Source: Sutcliffiella horikoshii (lineage in GTDB: Bacteria; Bacillota; Bacilli; Bacillales; Bacillaceae_I). Taken from it: DNA of 64,000 nt. The notes beneath the pieces are model-generated. The model did not search any database and was not told where the DNA came from. It worked only from the letters and a program-made list of their open reading frames with translations. How positions within the stretch are numbered: the first letter of the stretch is position 1; each line of letters opens with the position of its first letter. The DNA is taken from assembly GCF_019931755.1 (NCBI RefSeq), contig NZ_CP082918.1, forward strand, positions 600,001 through 664,000, read 5' to 3'. This document shows positions 34,361-43,240 of the stretch, one piece after another. The position numbers were made by a program, and so were the translations under genes.

Positions 34361-34843
34361 ATGAGAATAGGAATTGGGTGCGATCACAACGCTTTTGATT
34401 TGAAAGAAAAAGTAAAAAAATTTATAGAAGATTCAGGTCACGAAGTAGAGGACTATGGATGCTATGTAAAAGATGCAGTCGATTATCCGGATGTAGCATT
34501 GAAAGTGGCTGAAGGTGTAAGTAATAAAATAGTAGAAAGAGGGATTTTACTGTGCGGTACCGGAATTGGAATGAGTATAGCTGCCAATAAGTACCCGGGT
34601 ATAAGAGCAGCTCAAACTCACGATGTTTATTCAGCCGAACGAGCACAATTAAGTAATGATGCGCAAATTATTACGATAGGATCGCAAGTTGTGGGGGAAG
34701 AGCTTGCAAAGAAGGTCGTGTCAGCATATTTGAATTCCGAGTGGGTGGGTGGCTCCCAACGCAAAGTAGATAAAATTGTTGAAATAGAAAAAGAATTCTT
34801 CACAGAACTTGGAAAAGGTGTTTCCTCTAAAACGTGCGGCTGA
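34361..34843 (+). CDS. rpiB: RpiB-family isomerase
   Basis: A 160-aa RpiB/LacAB-type isomerase. Motifs are IGIGCDHNAFDLKEKV, DYPDVALKVAEGV, ILLCGTGIGMSIAANKYPGI (active-site Cys in LCGTG) and a conserved RAAQTHDVYSAERAQLSNDA. The family interconverts ribose-5-P/ribulose-5-P, allose-6-P, or in tetritol pathways D-erythrulose-4-P/D-erythrose-4-P (EryI/DerI). With DhaKL and a TPI-like enzyme beside it, the tetrose role is attractive. The ATG at 34361 has AAAGGGG 8 nt upstream; the ATG at 34355 is too close. Confidence 0.88.
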   Translation: MRIGIGCDHNAFDLKEKVKKFIEDSGHEVEDYGCYVKDAVDYPDVALKVAEGVSNKIVERGILLCGTGIGMSIAANKYPGIRAAQTHDVYSAERAQLSNDAQIITIGSQVVGEELAKKVVSAYLNSEWVGGSQRKVDKIVEIEKEFFTELGKGVSSKTCG

Positions 34844-34899
34844 TTCCTTTATATAATTAATACTTCCATATTAAGCAAACTTAAAGGGAGGGTGCTCTG

Positions 34900-35859
34900 A
34901 TGAAACAATTAATAGAGGCTCCAATGAGTCAATTAATATATGATTTTTTGCATGTTACAGAATCAGCAGCTCTTGCATCATTACCATGGGTTGGAACCGG
35001 AAATAAATTTGAAGCTGATAAAGCTGCTACAGGCTCTATGAGAAATCTGTTAAATAAGATCCAAATGGAAGGTGTCGTCGTAATTGGTGAAGGTGAAATT
35101 GATGAGGCGCCTATGCTTTATATCGGGGAAAGAGTTGGAACAGGGGCAGGGGTGAAAGTTGATTTAGCAGTTGATCCTATTGACGGTACTTCTTCCACAT
35201 CGAAAGGGCAAAATGATGCTATTACCGTAATAGCTGCTGCTCCTGAAGGAACATTGCTTCATGCACCGGATATGTATATGGAAAAGATAGCAACCGGACC
35301 TCAGGCTGCAGGAAAAATAGATATCGATTCATCCATTGAAGAGAATTTGTATGCGGTTGCAAAAGCAAAAGGGAAACAACTGAATGAGTTGACAGTCATC
35401 GTTCAGGATAGAGAAAGGCATTACAAATGGATAGAAATCATACGCAGCATTGGAGCGAAGACATTCTTGTTTGAGGATGGAGATGTAATTCCTGCAATCT
35501 CTACATGTATTGATTCGTTAAATATTGACCTCTTTGTTGGAATCGGTGGTGCTCCTGAAGGTGTCCTTGCGGCAGTAGGAGTCAAAAGCTTGGGAGGGGA
35601 TATGCAAGCAAGGCTTTTACCGGATGGAGAAGCGGAGTATGAGAGATGTGTAAATATGGGAATTAAGGATCCTAATAAGCCCTTAAGACACGATGAATTG
35701 ATAGCTACAGATAACTGTGTGTTTGTTGCAACAGGGATTACAAGTAATATTTTGCTACAAGGGATCAAGTTTGATCATAAAAAATACATCACTCATTCCA
35801 TGGTGATAAGTGGAAGAGATAAGAATTTGCGGTGTACAGAAACGGTGCATGTTATTTAA
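34900..35859 (+). CDS. glpX: Class II fructose-1,6-bisphosphatase (GlpX)
   Basis: A 319-aa enzyme with the Li-sensitive phosphatase signatures GEGEIDEAPMLYIGE and DLAVDPIDGTSSTSKGQNDA (metal-binding Asp/Glu), and GIGGAPEGVLAAVGVKSLGG near the C-terminus. It hydrolyses fructose-1,6-bisphosphate, and in some methylotrophs sedoheptulose-1,7-bisphosphate. Here it would drive triose phosphates toward fructose-6-phosphate, the partner of transketolase and transaldolase. The start ATG has AGGGAGGGTG upstream, 56 bases after rpiB. Confidence 0.92.
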   Translation: MKQLIEAPMSQLIYDFLHVTESAALASLPWVGTGNKFEADKAATGSMRNLLNKIQMEGVVVIGEGEIDEAPMLYIGERVGTGAGVKVDLAVDPIDGTSSTSKGQNDAITVIAAAPEGTLLHAPDMYMEKIATGPQAAGKIDIDSSIEENLYAVAKAKGKQLNELTVIVQDRERHYKWIEIIRSIGAKTFLFEDGDVIPAISTCIDSLNIDLFVGIGGAPEGVLAAVGVKSLGGDMQARLLPDGEAEYERCVNMGIKDPNKPLRHDELIATDNCVFVATGITSNILLQGIKFDHKKYITHSMVISGRDKNLRCTETVHVI

Positions 35860-35946
35860 TAGTTAAAAACAATTTTAAAAAGAATGCAAGTGATTTATTG
35901 TCATGCATAAGCAGTCTACCAAAATATTATTTTCGGAGGAATGAAT

Positions 35947-37950
35947 GTGATCACAGAAAAAGTGAGTATGGATCAGCTATCTATTCACACGATAAGAACA
36001 CTTTCCATTGATGCAATAGAACACGTTGGATCAGGGCACCCTGGTATGCCGATGGGTGCAGCGCCAATGGCTTACACGCTCTGGACAAAGTTTATGAACT
36101 ATAATCCCAGTAATCCGAATTGGTTTAACCGGGACAGGTTTGTTTTATCGGCAGGTCACGGCTCGATGTTGTTGTATAGCTTGCTTCATTTAACCGGGTT
36201 TGACATTTCAATAGATGATTTGAAGAACTTCCGGCAATGGGGATCTAAAACTCCAGGACATCCAGAATATGGTCATACTCCAGGGGTGGATGCAACAACA
36301 GGTCCATTAGGGCAAGGGGTTGCAATGGCAGTAGGTATGGCGATGGCTGAGAGACATTTGTCTTCAACCTATAACCGCGAAAACTTTCATTTAATTGATC
36401 ACTTTACCTACAGTATTTGTGGAGACGGAGATTTAATGGAAGGTGTGTCAGCAGAAGCAGCTTCATTGGCAGGTCATTTGAAACTTGGAAAATTAATTGT
36501 ATTGTATGACTCAAATGATATTTCTCTTGATGGTGATCTTGATAAATCATTCAGTGAAAATGTTGAAAATCGCTTTAAGGCCTATGATTGGCAAGTGATT
36601 CGTGTGGAAGATGGAAATGATTTAGAGGAAATTGCTAAAGCAATAACAAAGGCAAAGGAAAACACAAATCAACCTACTTTAATTGAAGTGAAAACAGTGA
36701 TTGGCTACGGCTCTCCTAATAAAGGAGGGAAATCCGCTTCACACGGTGCACCTCTTGGAACTGACGAAATCAAATTAGTAAAAGAACATTACGGGTGGAA
36801 CTACAGTGAAGACTTTCATGTACCGGAAGAAGTGAAAACAGCTTTTGCAGAACTGAAGAAATCCTCGGAATTAAAAGAGAAGTTTTGGAATGAACTTTTT
36901 TCAGAATATGAAAAGGCCTACCCAAGTCTTTCTGAAAAGCTACAATCAGCCATTAACGGAGAGCTTCCTAAAGGTTGGGATACTGGTATTCCATCCTATA
37001 AAGTTGGTGAAGACAAACTCGCTACCCGTGCTTCTGGTGGAGAAGTATTGAATGCACTTGCGGAAAATATATCTCAACTGTTTGGTGGATCAGCAGATTT
37101 AGCATCATCCAATAAAACCCTCTTAAAAGGAGAAGGTGACTTTAGTAGTGCTGATTATAGTGGTCGTAATATATGGTTTGGAGTCCGTGAATTTGGTATG
37201 GGAGCAGCTATAAATGGAATGGCTCTACATGGAGGTTTGAAAATCTTTGGTGCTACATTCTTTGTGTTCTCAGACTACTTACGTCCTGCTATCCGTTTAT
37301 CAGCATTAATGAAGCTGCCTGTTACATATGTGTTTACACATGATAGTATTGCTGTCGGAGAGGACGGCCCGACACATGAACCAGTGGAACAATTGGCATC
37401 ATTACGTTCCATGCCAGGTTTATCGACCATTAGACCAGCAGATGGAAATGAGACAGTAGCTGCTTGGAAGTTAGCGGTATCGAGTATAAGCGAGCCAACA
37501 GCCCTAATATTGACGAGACAGGATCTACCAACCCTTGCTGATTCTGAAAAAGCATATGAAGGGGTAAAAAGAGGTGCATATGTAATTTCTCCTGCAAAAG
37601 GTGAGATCAAGGGCCTTCTATTAGCTTCAGGTTCGGAAGTGTCATTGGCAGTTGAGGTACAGAAGAAACTGGAGAAAGAGGGCATTGATGTGTCAGTGAT
37701 AAGTATGCCTAGCTGGGATCGGTTTGAAAAACAACCGAAATCCTATCAAGACAACGTGATTCCTAAACATATAAAGGCCCGTTTGGGTATTGAAATGGGT
37801 GCATCCTTCGGTTGGAGTAAATATGTCGGTGACTATGGAACTGTGGTAACCATAGATCAATTTGGAGCATCCGCACCGGGTGGGAAGTTGATGGAAGAAT
37901 ACGGATTTACCGTTGAGAATGTTATTACTCGATTTAAGAAGCTCCTATAA
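35947..37950 (+). CDS. tkt: Transketolase
   Basis: A 667-aa full-length thiamine-diphosphate enzyme. Motifs include [40 protein letters not shown] with [10 protein letters not shown] (TPP-binding GDG...N), [37 protein letters not shown] and [19 protein letters not shown]. It transfers two-carbon ketol units between pentose, tetrose and triose phosphates. Variants in this family act as dihydroxyacetone synthase or on apulose-4-P, and sequence alone does not settle this. GTG 35947 has GGAGG at proper spacing; the ATG at 35941 is too near. Confidence 0.93.
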   Translation: MITEKVSMDQLSIHTIRTLSIDAIEHVGSGHPGMPMGAAPMAYTLWTKFMNYNPSNPNWFNRDRFVLSAGHGSMLLYSLLHLTGFDISIDDLKNFRQWGSKTPGHPEYGHTPGVDATTGPLGQGVAMAVGMAMAERHLSSTYNRENFHLIDHFTYSICGDGDLMEGVSAEAASLAGHLKLGKLIVLYDSNDISLDGDLDKSFSENVENRFKAYDWQVIRVEDGNDLEEIAKAITKAKENTNQPTLIEVKTVIGYGSPNKGGKSASHGAPLGTDEIKLVKEHYGWNYSEDFHVPEEVKTAFAELKKSSELKEKFWNELFSEYEKAYPSLSEKLQSAINGELPKGWDTGIPSYKVGEDKLATRASGGEVLNALAENISQLFGGSADLASSNKTLLKGEGDFSSADYSGRNIWFGVREFGMGAAINGMALHGGLKIFGATFFVFSDYLRPAIRLSALMKLPVTYVFTHDSIAVGEDGPTHEPVEQLASLRSMPGLSTIRPADGNETVAAWKLAVSSISEPTALILTRQDLPTLADSEKAYEGVKRGAYVISPAKGEIKGLLLASGSEVSLAVEVQKKLEKEGIDVSVISMPSWDRFEKQPKSYQDNVIPKHIKARLGIEMGASFGWSKYVGDYGTVVTIDQFGASAPGGKLMEEYGFTVENVITRFKKLL

Positions 37951-38038
37951 TCAAAACAAATCATTGGATAATAAGAATAAAAGATCAGCAAAGTAGCCTT
38001 TCAATAATGTGGATTATTAATATTGGAGGAGAATATGG

Positions 38039-38692
38039 ATGAAATTTTTTATTGATACAGCAAATCTTGAGGATATTCAAAAAGCTTACAAAATCGGTGT
38101 TTTGTCAGGTGTCACTACAAATCCATCATTAGTGGCTAAAGAGAACATCAAGTTTGAAGACCGTATTGCTGAGATTTGTCGAGAGGTGCCAGATGTTGAA
38201 TCGGTTTCTGCAGAAGTTACACCCAATGCTATAACCGCGGAGGAAATGATTACCGAAGCGGAAGAATTAATTAATATTAATGAGGGTGATGATAAAATAA
38301 CGATAAAACTCCCGATGAACTTAGAAGGTTTAGAAGCTTGTCGATATCTTTCAGGAAAGGGTGTTAAAACAAACGTAACCCTTATCTTTACGGTAAATCA
38401 GGCTCTTTTAGCTGCAAGAGCAGGGGCAACCTATGTTTCTCCATTTCTAGGAAGGTTAGATGACATTTCGGAAGATGGCGTTCTATTAGTTTCTAAAATT
38501 GCAGAGCTATTCCGTTTGCAGAAACTCGATTCTCAAATCATCGCGGCTTCCGTTCGTCATCCTGACCATGTAACCCGTGTAGCACTAGCCGGTGCAGACA
38601 TTGCAACTATACCATTCCAGGTTATTGAACAAATATCTAAACACCCATTAACAGATCAAGGTATCGCAAAATTTGCAGCAGATTGGAAGTAG
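38039..38692 (+). CDS. tal: TalC-type transaldolase / fructose-6-phosphate aldolase
   Basis: A 217-aa short transaldolase. [29 protein letters not shown] and the Schiff-base Lys in [16 protein letters not shown] are clear, followed by [23 protein letters not shown] and [10 protein letters not shown]. This group includes both true transaldolases and FSA-type aldolases that cleave fructose-6-P to dihydroxyacetone and glyceraldehyde-3-P, which would be interesting beside DhaKL. It is the last gene of the island, with GGAGGAGAA before the ATG. Confidence 0.9.
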   Translation: MKFFIDTANLEDIQKAYKIGVLSGVTTNPSLVAKENIKFEDRIAEICREVPDVESVSAEVTPNAITAEEMITEAEELININEGDDKITIKLPMNLEGLEACRYLSGKGVKTNVTLIFTVNQALLAARAGATYVSPFLGRLDDISEDGVLLVSKIAELFRLQKLDSQIIAASVRHPDHVTRVALAGADIATIPFQVIEQISKHPLTDQGIAKFAADWK

Positions 38693-39066
38693 AGGGAGGG
38701 GCTTTGCTTCTTAGATTATTCCGAAAGAGATAGAATCGGTGCTTTTTTTTACTAAATTGCGAAGTATCTTGAAGTGCTACTGGGTAGACGGACCTCTCCC
38801 TACAACACGACGCCAGTGTGTCGCCGTGCCTGTCCCCTCAGTTCCTCCTTGGATGATTATTGTCGTTTTGACAGCGTTTCTATATCGACTTTTCCCGTTT
38901 AAGTTTATATAGTGGTATGATAGATCATCCTCAGGGGAACTTGGGGTGATGACGGGGTCAATTTTCACCTTTGTAATATTTGTGTGAATATAGACGTCTT
39001 CAGGTACATACATAATACGTTTTCGTAACGGCTTACGAACGTAAACAAAAAACGATTATCTTGTAT
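38693..39066. other. Intergenic stretch with a REP element and no convincing gene
   Basis: Contains the REP-like arm at 38817-38840. A 78-codon minus-strand frame (38777-39013) lacks a ribosome binding site, and its C-terminal part translates the repeat, so I do not call it. Confidence 0.5.
38817..38840 (-). repeat. REP-like element, single arm
   Basis: Reads GAGGGGACAGGCACGGCGAC followed by ACAC on the minus strand, matching the arm at 40155. Confidence 0.7.
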
Positions 39067-39162
39067 GTTGACTCCTATAGTCTCACCAATGCTAACCGCT
39101 TATACCAACAAGTAGGAATGGATATTCAATCGCAAACGGCTCTATATATGAAGGAAATATAA
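39067..39162 (+). pseudogene. C-terminal remnant of a GNAT acetyltransferase
   Basis: Thirty-one codons read VDSYSLTNANRLYQQVGMDI and then QSQTALYMKEI before a stop. V-x-N-x-x-A-x-x-L-Y-x-x-x-G-M is the motif B signature that ends GNAT enzymes. No N-terminal part is present upstream, so this is a decayed fragment. Confidence 0.6.
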
Positions 39163-39165
39163 TAG

Positions 39166-39220
39166 GGGACGGTTTTTCTGCTTCTTAACGAAAATGGAAG
39201 CAAGAAAACCGTCCCTTCTT
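39166..39220. terminator. Long inverted repeat / terminator downstream of the C1q-like gene
   Basis: Arms GGGACGGTTTTTCTGCTTC / GAAGCAAGAAAACCGTCCC (near-perfect, 18-19 bp) are followed by TTCTTTT. It abuts the stop codon of the minus-strand gene at 39221. Confidence 0.75.
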
Positions 39221-39772
39221 TTACGACACCTTAAATGCATCAAAGTTTGAGCTGAATCCGAAGTTTGGTATTTCGATGTCTGGTTCGATGTCACCGTCGA
39301 CGGTGCTTTGGCCGAAGATTTCGACTAGGTCTCCAGCTTGCAGTTGGAGGACAGCGGAAACATTAACGACGTTGAGGTTTGAGGGTTGATTCCAGTAATC
39401 ATTGTCGACTTGGACAGTGATGCCGTTAACAACAATGTCTGCTCTTGTTCGATATGGCACGTTTTGGCTTGGTGCAAAGGTGAAGCTTGCTGCTACATAA
39501 TAGACTCCACTTTCACGAGGTACAAACGTAGAGTTAGTAGAGTTGTAGATATTACCGATATCAAACTGTTCTTCTTCAAACGTAATCTTGCTTGATTGAC
39601 CTGCTGTCAAAGGTTGAGTGTCTGCTTTTAGTGCGCGGAATGCTGGTGTCATGCGCTCTCGACCACCGTCGCCGCATTTAACATTAATGGTGATGTCCTT
39701 GGAGTCTTTTTTATGATGGTGGAAAGAAGCAGTAGAAGGCGTTTCATCACTCTTGTAATGATAGTATTTCAA
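39221..39772 (-). CDS. C1q/TNF-like jelly-roll protein, possibly of the spore surface
   Basis: A 183-aa protein. After a His/Lys/Ser-rich N-terminus (FHHHKKDSKDITINV) comes a beta-jelly-roll domain: FRALKADTQPLTAGQSSKIT, NIYNSTNSTFVPRESGVYYV, AASFTFAPSQNVPYRTRADI and the LQAGDLVEIFGQST segment. This is the C1q/TNF-like fold found in Bacillus exosporium proteins such as the C-terminal domain of BclA. No collagen repeat is present. I took the TTG at 39772 because AAGGAGGTGAG lies just upstream. A spore-surface role is inferred from the fold and from the forespore-type promoter of the neighbour. Confidence 0.7.
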   Translation of the reverse strand: MKYYHYKSDETPSTASFHHHKKDSKDITINVKCGDGGRERMTPAFRALKADTQPLTAGQSSKITFEEEQFDIGNIYNSTNSTFVPRESGVYYVAASFTFAPSQNVPYRTRADIVVNGITVQVDNDYWNQPSNLNVVNVSAVLQLQAGDLVEIFGQSTVDGDIEPDIEIPNFGFSSNFDAFKVS

Positions 39773-39833
39773 TTTTCTCACCTCCTTATCGTTTCTATTA
39801 ATATATGCACGCGGTGATAGATTTGATTGGGTT

Positions 39834-39894
39834 GAGGGGACAGGCACGCTGGCCCATTTTGAATGGTAGGAAAGTGGGTCATGGTGCCTGTCCC
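39834..39894 (+). repeat. REP-like element, two-armed
   Basis: GAGGGGACAGGCACGCTGGC ... GTGGGTCATGGTGCCTGTCC. An imperfect palindrome with a 20-bp centre. Confidence 0.8.
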
Positions 39895-39903
39895 GACGAC
39901 GTC

Positions 39904-39933
39904 GGTATAATTTCTCTTATCTTTTTCATACTA
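39904..39933 (+). promoter_or_regulatory. Candidate forespore (SigF/SigG) promoter
   Basis: GGTATA (39904-39909), 17-bp spacer, CATACTA (39927-39933). CATACTA is the consensus -10 of SigG and close to that of SigF. It drives the small hydrophilic gene at 39967. Confidence 0.55.
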
Positions 39934-39966
39934 AGATTGAAAACGGAAAAAGGAGGGATACATACC

Positions 39967-40149
39967 ATGGCAAAAAGAAGCGGAAAAACAGATGCGGAAC
40001 AAAAGAATAAAAAAGGCTTTGATGCTAGCCAAACAGACGCTGAATTTTCTAAGGAATTAGGTAGTGCGGCAGCTAACCAAGCCCATAAAGACAAAGCGAA
40101 AAAAGAAAAGTCTTCAAAGAATCAAGGGGAATGGAACGGCATGAATTAA
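39967..40149 (+). CDS. Small hydrophilic protein, probably forespore-expressed
   Basis: A 60-aa, very polar protein (MAKRSGKTDAEQKNKKGFDA, later FSKELGSAAANQAHKDKAKK) with no hydrophobic core or cysteine. Size, Lys/Ala/Gln/Ser richness and the CATACTA promoter recall small acid-soluble spore proteins and related minor spore proteins. I do not recognise a specific family. The ATG has GGAGGGAT upstream; the longer frame from 39805 reads through a REP element. Confidence 0.7.
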   Translation: MAKRSGKTDAEQKNKKGFDASQTDAEFSKELGSAAANQAHKDKAKKEKSSKNQGEWNGMN

Positions 40150-40154
40150 TGGTA

Positions 40155-40199
40155 GAGGGGACAGGCACGGCGACCCAAGTGGGTCGCCGTGCCTGTTCC
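40155..40199 (+). repeat. REP-like element, perfect hairpin (type example)
   Basis: GGGACAGGCACGGCGACCCA, a 2-nt spacer, and its reverse complement (last C replaced by T in GCCTGTTCC). This is the cleanest copy of the family. It lies 6 bases downstream of the small spore-type gene and 9 bases from the end of the convergent GNAT gene, and could also act as a terminator without a T-run. Confidence 0.85.
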
Positions 40200-40207
40200 T
40201 AAAGCTC

Positions 40208-40774
40208 TTAATTAGCGTTCTTGTAATAAACTAAATGGTCGGTCCACTCGTCATTCTCGTATATGAAGCCTTTCCGAACACATTCAAATTCCATGCCAAC
40301 ACTTTCCGCTAATTTTACAGAAGGAGTATTATCCAGGTTAATGTGAGCCTCAATTCGGTGGAAGTTCAACTGTTGAAAAGCGATGTCAAGTGCTGCATTT
40401 ACCGATTCTCTGCCGTAACCTACTCTCCAAAATTGATTATGAATGATATATCCAATTCTCCCCCAATGGAAATCATCTCTTGCAAGTGTGGAAAAATCAA
40501 TCATACCGATGTGTGTGCCATCATTTTTTCTAAATACACCAAATATATGAGCTTTATCAGTTACTGCCAACTCTTGATGTTTATCTACGAGATTGTGAAA
40601 CCATTCTAATGTACAAATGCTCATATCCAATTTTCCTTCATCATGACGATGTTGGGAAGGTAGCCGGTTTTCATATTCATTTAACCAGTTTTGATAGTCG
40701 TTTTTGTTTAACGGTCTTATTAATAATCTATCAGTCTCTGAAAAACACTCGAATTTTTCCTCTTTTGTGGTCAA
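40208..40774 (-). CDS. GNAT acetyltransferase, RimJ/RimL type
   Basis: A 188-aa acetyltransferase: FSETDRLLIRPLNKNDYQNW at the start, HIGMIDFSTLARDDFHWGRI, then GYIIHNQFWRVGYGRESVNA for the acetyl-CoA loop, and HINLDNTPSVKLAESVGMEF for motif B, ending DHLVYYKN. It is paralogous in type to the gene at 988, not close in sequence. The substrate is unknown. The ATG is preceded by GAGGAGATG on the minus strand. Confidence 0.87.
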   Translation of the reverse strand: MTTKEEKFECFSETDRLLIRPLNKNDYQNWLNEYENRLPSQHRHDEGKLDMSICTLEWFHNLVDKHQELAVTDKAHIFGVFRKNDGTHIGMIDFSTLARDDFHWGRIGYIIHNQFWRVGYGRESVNAALDIAFQQLNFHRIEAHINLDNTPSVKLAESVGMEFECVRKGFIYENDEWTDHLVYYKNAN

Positions 40775-41133
40775 TGTAACATCTCCTCAGGGTGCTTTAT
40801 TTATTTTATAGTCCAAGTTTTTGATTTATAAGCCACTTTTTCATTATATAGTCCATTTGAGGCCAGATAAATGCCATTCGATATAATATGATTGAAAATT
40901 TAGAGTTTCAGCTTTTCATAAATTGGGAATGTGAAAAAAAGGAAGTATACTAGAGCGAATGTTGTGTGACAACATGGAATTCCGTGTATCGAGATGGGAG
41001 AAAAGTTACAGGTTTTGGAGTAGGAGCTTGCTATCTAGGTAAAACATAAACCATAACACCTATTCTAAACAAGTTGGCAAATTGGTAAAATTAAACTAAC
41101 TGTTTATAAATGAACGTGGGTGGTGATTGCGAA
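40775..41133. promoter_or_regulatory. Upstream region of the LXG operon with a palindrome
   Basis: A perfect palindrome ATGTTGT-GTG-ACAACAT lies at 40959-40975, about 160 bp before the LXG start; it may bind a regulator. No gene is seen in this stretch. Confidence 0.4.
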
Positions 41134-42816
41134 ATGAAAATTTTAGAAGTAGAATCGCTTCATATGGACCTTCAATCCATGCTTGAAAAATTGGAGTTGC
41201 AGAAGGAAGCAGTGGAAAAAATACATAATGATGTCATGGAGATCGTTGGCCTGGAAGATTCCTTGAAAGGACAAGGTGGACAGGCAATTCGTGCGTTCTA
41301 TCAGGACTGCCATGTTCCTTTTTTGACCTATTATCAATCCATGCTTGATGACTTCAAGAACACATTAAACGGGATGAAAAGTGCCCTCCAGTCGGTTGAA
41401 CCATCAAGTTCAGGCTATATTAATGAGAGCTTTTTGCAGAACGATTTGCCGCGGGCACTGGATAATGCAAGGCGAATGACAACAGATTTAGCAAATGAAA
41501 CAAATCAGGTCCTCTATTCTGTAAGCGACATAGTTTCCTTGCCTAATATTAGAGAAGATGGATTTGTCGATCAGGTCCGGATGGCCGAGAAGGATATTGA
41601 CCAAACGCTTGAGAAACTGCATGTATTTGATCAGGAACAAACCAGGAAATTAGATGCTGTTTCAGAGAGTAGCCAGGTTGCATCCGGATATATTGAACAG
41701 ATTAATTCCATGTTCACTGCGAAAAAAATCAGCATCAGTGGGTATGAATCGGGTTCGCTGCTTGAAAAGTTGGCGGATGAAGCGATTATGTCAGGGATTG
41801 ACGGGTCCGGTGGTTCTTCGGGGACGGCGTTCAACAGGAATTCCATTAGTGAACGTGCACTGAATTTGTTGTTATCGCATGAAAGTAATATGGATTCTGA
41901 TGGACCGGACTCAGGAGGACAGGACGAGTCGAAGAGTATTTTTCATGCCATTAAGGACGGCGCCTTTGATTCTTTCGCGCCTCTTGCGGTGTTGGTGGCA
42001 GCGCATAAGTCTAATCTTCTTCGTATTGAATACACGAAGAAGAAGAATCATTATACGTTTAAGTATAATAGGAAGGTTTTGCACTTTTTAAAAGGGAAAA
42101 TTGGCCCTGAGTGGACGAGGAAGCTCATTCAAAAGTTTAATAGAACATCAAAAAGTTATAGAAATATAGAGAAAACATTAAAAGCTCAAAAGGCGAGTTT
42201 CCTAAAGGGCAAGGAATTCAAGGATCCTAGAACTGCGAGTCAGAAAGTAAAGGGAGGGGTCTGGAAGCTAGCAACGAAAAACCGACCTCTACATGAAAAT
42301 GTTAAAAATAAGATAGTTAAACATTCTACTCGCGAAATGGTCATTCCAAAGGAAGCCTTTAAGAAAGTGGCGGCAAAAGCTTCAGGTGTCGGAGCCGCTA
42401 TAGTTGGCACCTACTCCGCTGTAACTAGTATTGGCGACAGGTGGAGCGAAGGAGACGGTTTGCAAGGTAAGGAAAAATATAATGTACGCGGACGAGTGGT
42501 AGCAGAAGAGGTTAACAAAGTAGCAGGAAATGTAACTGGGGCAGCTGTCGGGGCTTACGCTGGGGCAGCAATTGGAGGCTTACTCTCTGGTCCATTCGCA
42601 CCGTTTGGGGCTGCAGCCGGAGCCGTAATCGGTAGTGCTATAGGGGCCACAGTCGGTGAATGGGCGTCAAAGTACACTAATAAATGGGCAAGTGACGCTG
42701 GAGCTGCCGTTGGTGAGAAAATCCATGATGTGAAGGAAAAAGCCAAAGATGCATTAGATGGAGCTAAAGATGCACTAAGCGATGCCAAGGACTCATTATT
42801 CGGTTGGATGGGCTAA
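41134..42816 (+). CDS. LXG-domain toxin with a glycine-zipper C-terminus
   Basis: A 560-aa type VII-exported polymorphic toxin. The LXG domain (residues 1 to about 210) begins MKILEVESLHMDLQSMLEKL and includes GQGGQAIRAFYQDCHVPFL, SGYINESFL and YSVSDIVSLP. A linker with DGPDSGGQDESKS follows. The C-terminal 150 residues hold two hydrophobic Gly/Ala segments (ASGVGAAIVGTYSAVTSIGD; AAVGAYAGAAIGGLLSGPFA and onward) and an amphipathic Ala/Lys helix. LXG toxins ending in glycine zippers include pore formers such as TelE. The ATG at 41134 has GGTGGTGAT upstream. Two membrane proteins downstream fit immunity to a membrane-active toxin. No secretion machinery is nearby. Confidence 0.85.
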   Translation: MKILEVESLHMDLQSMLEKLELQKEAVEKIHNDVMEIVGLEDSLKGQGGQAIRAFYQDCHVPFLTYYQSMLDDFKNTLNGMKSALQSVEPSSSGYINESFLQNDLPRALDNARRMTTDLANETNQVLYSVSDIVSLPNIREDGFVDQVRMAEKDIDQTLEKLHVFDQEQTRKLDAVSESSQVASGYIEQINSMFTAKKISISGYESGSLLEKLADEAIMSGIDGSGGSSGTAFNRNSISERALNLLLSHESNMDSDGPDSGGQDESKSIFHAIKDGAFDSFAPLAVLVAAHKSNLLRIEYTKKKNHYTFKYNRKVLHFLKGKIGPEWTRKLIQKFNRTSKSYRNIEKTLKAQKASFLKGKEFKDPRTASQKVKGGVWKLATKNRPLHENVKNKIVKHSTREMVIPKEAFKKVAAKASGVGAAIVGTYSAVTSIGDRWSEGDGLQGKEKYNVRGRVVAEEVNKVAGNVTGAAVGAYAGAAIGGLLSGPFAPFGAAAGAVIGSAIGATVGEWASKYTNKWASDAGAAVGEKIHDVKEKAKDALDGAKDALSDAKDSLFGWMG

Positions 42817-42866
42817 TATAATTCAAAAAATAAATAAAGGTAGTGTTAAGGGATGCTAGATACGTA

Positions 42867-43175
42867 ATGGGAGTTATTGCAACTATTTTTGGGATACTAG
42901 GAACATTTTTATTATTTAATTTTCTATTTGCCCTCTTATATACAATGAGCAAAACAGCAGGAAACGGTTTTTATCGATGGATCACTCATGACCTTGAATT
43001 CCTGATGATCTTGTCTGCTCCACTATTTGGGTTGACTCAGTTAGTGGCAAGCAGCACGTATGAGCGATTTAATTGGTTTATAGCGAGAGTGCTGATATTC
43101 TTATATGCCATTTTGGTTTTTGTTTTAGCGATTGTTTGCTTTATAGCATTTGGTCATTTTGCGGATATGCAGTGA
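42867..43175 (+). CDS. Probable membrane immunity protein, first paralogue
   Basis: A 102-aa protein with three to four hydrophobic helices. It opens MGVIATIFGILGTFLLFNFL, then FALLYTMSKTAG, LMILSAPLFGLTQLVASSTY, and ERFNWFIARVLIFLYAILVF. It is clearly paralogous to the next gene (shared MGxIxTIxxxxG, FALLY, YxRFNWFxARxxIxLYAIL). I start it at ATG 42867 by analogy with the paralogue; a GTG at 42843 is also in frame. A four-codon leader frame (MLDT) ends in TAATG, overlapping the start. Immunity to the LXG toxin is inferred from order and membrane location. Confidence 0.7.
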   Translation: MGVIATIFGILGTFLLFNFLFALLYTMSKTAGNGFYRWITHDLEFLMILSAPLFGLTQLVASSTYERFNWFIARVLIFLYAILVFVLAIVCFIAFGHFADMQ

Positions 43176-43240
43176 TTGAGTATGGAAGTAATGTAATTGG
43201 AGATGAGACAAAGGTAGTGTTTTAGGATGTTAGAAAGCTA

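Noticed and set aside
38777..39013. 78-codon minus-strand open frame
   Set aside because: No Shine-Dalgarno; its C-terminal third is translated REP repeat. A decayed gene cannot be excluded.
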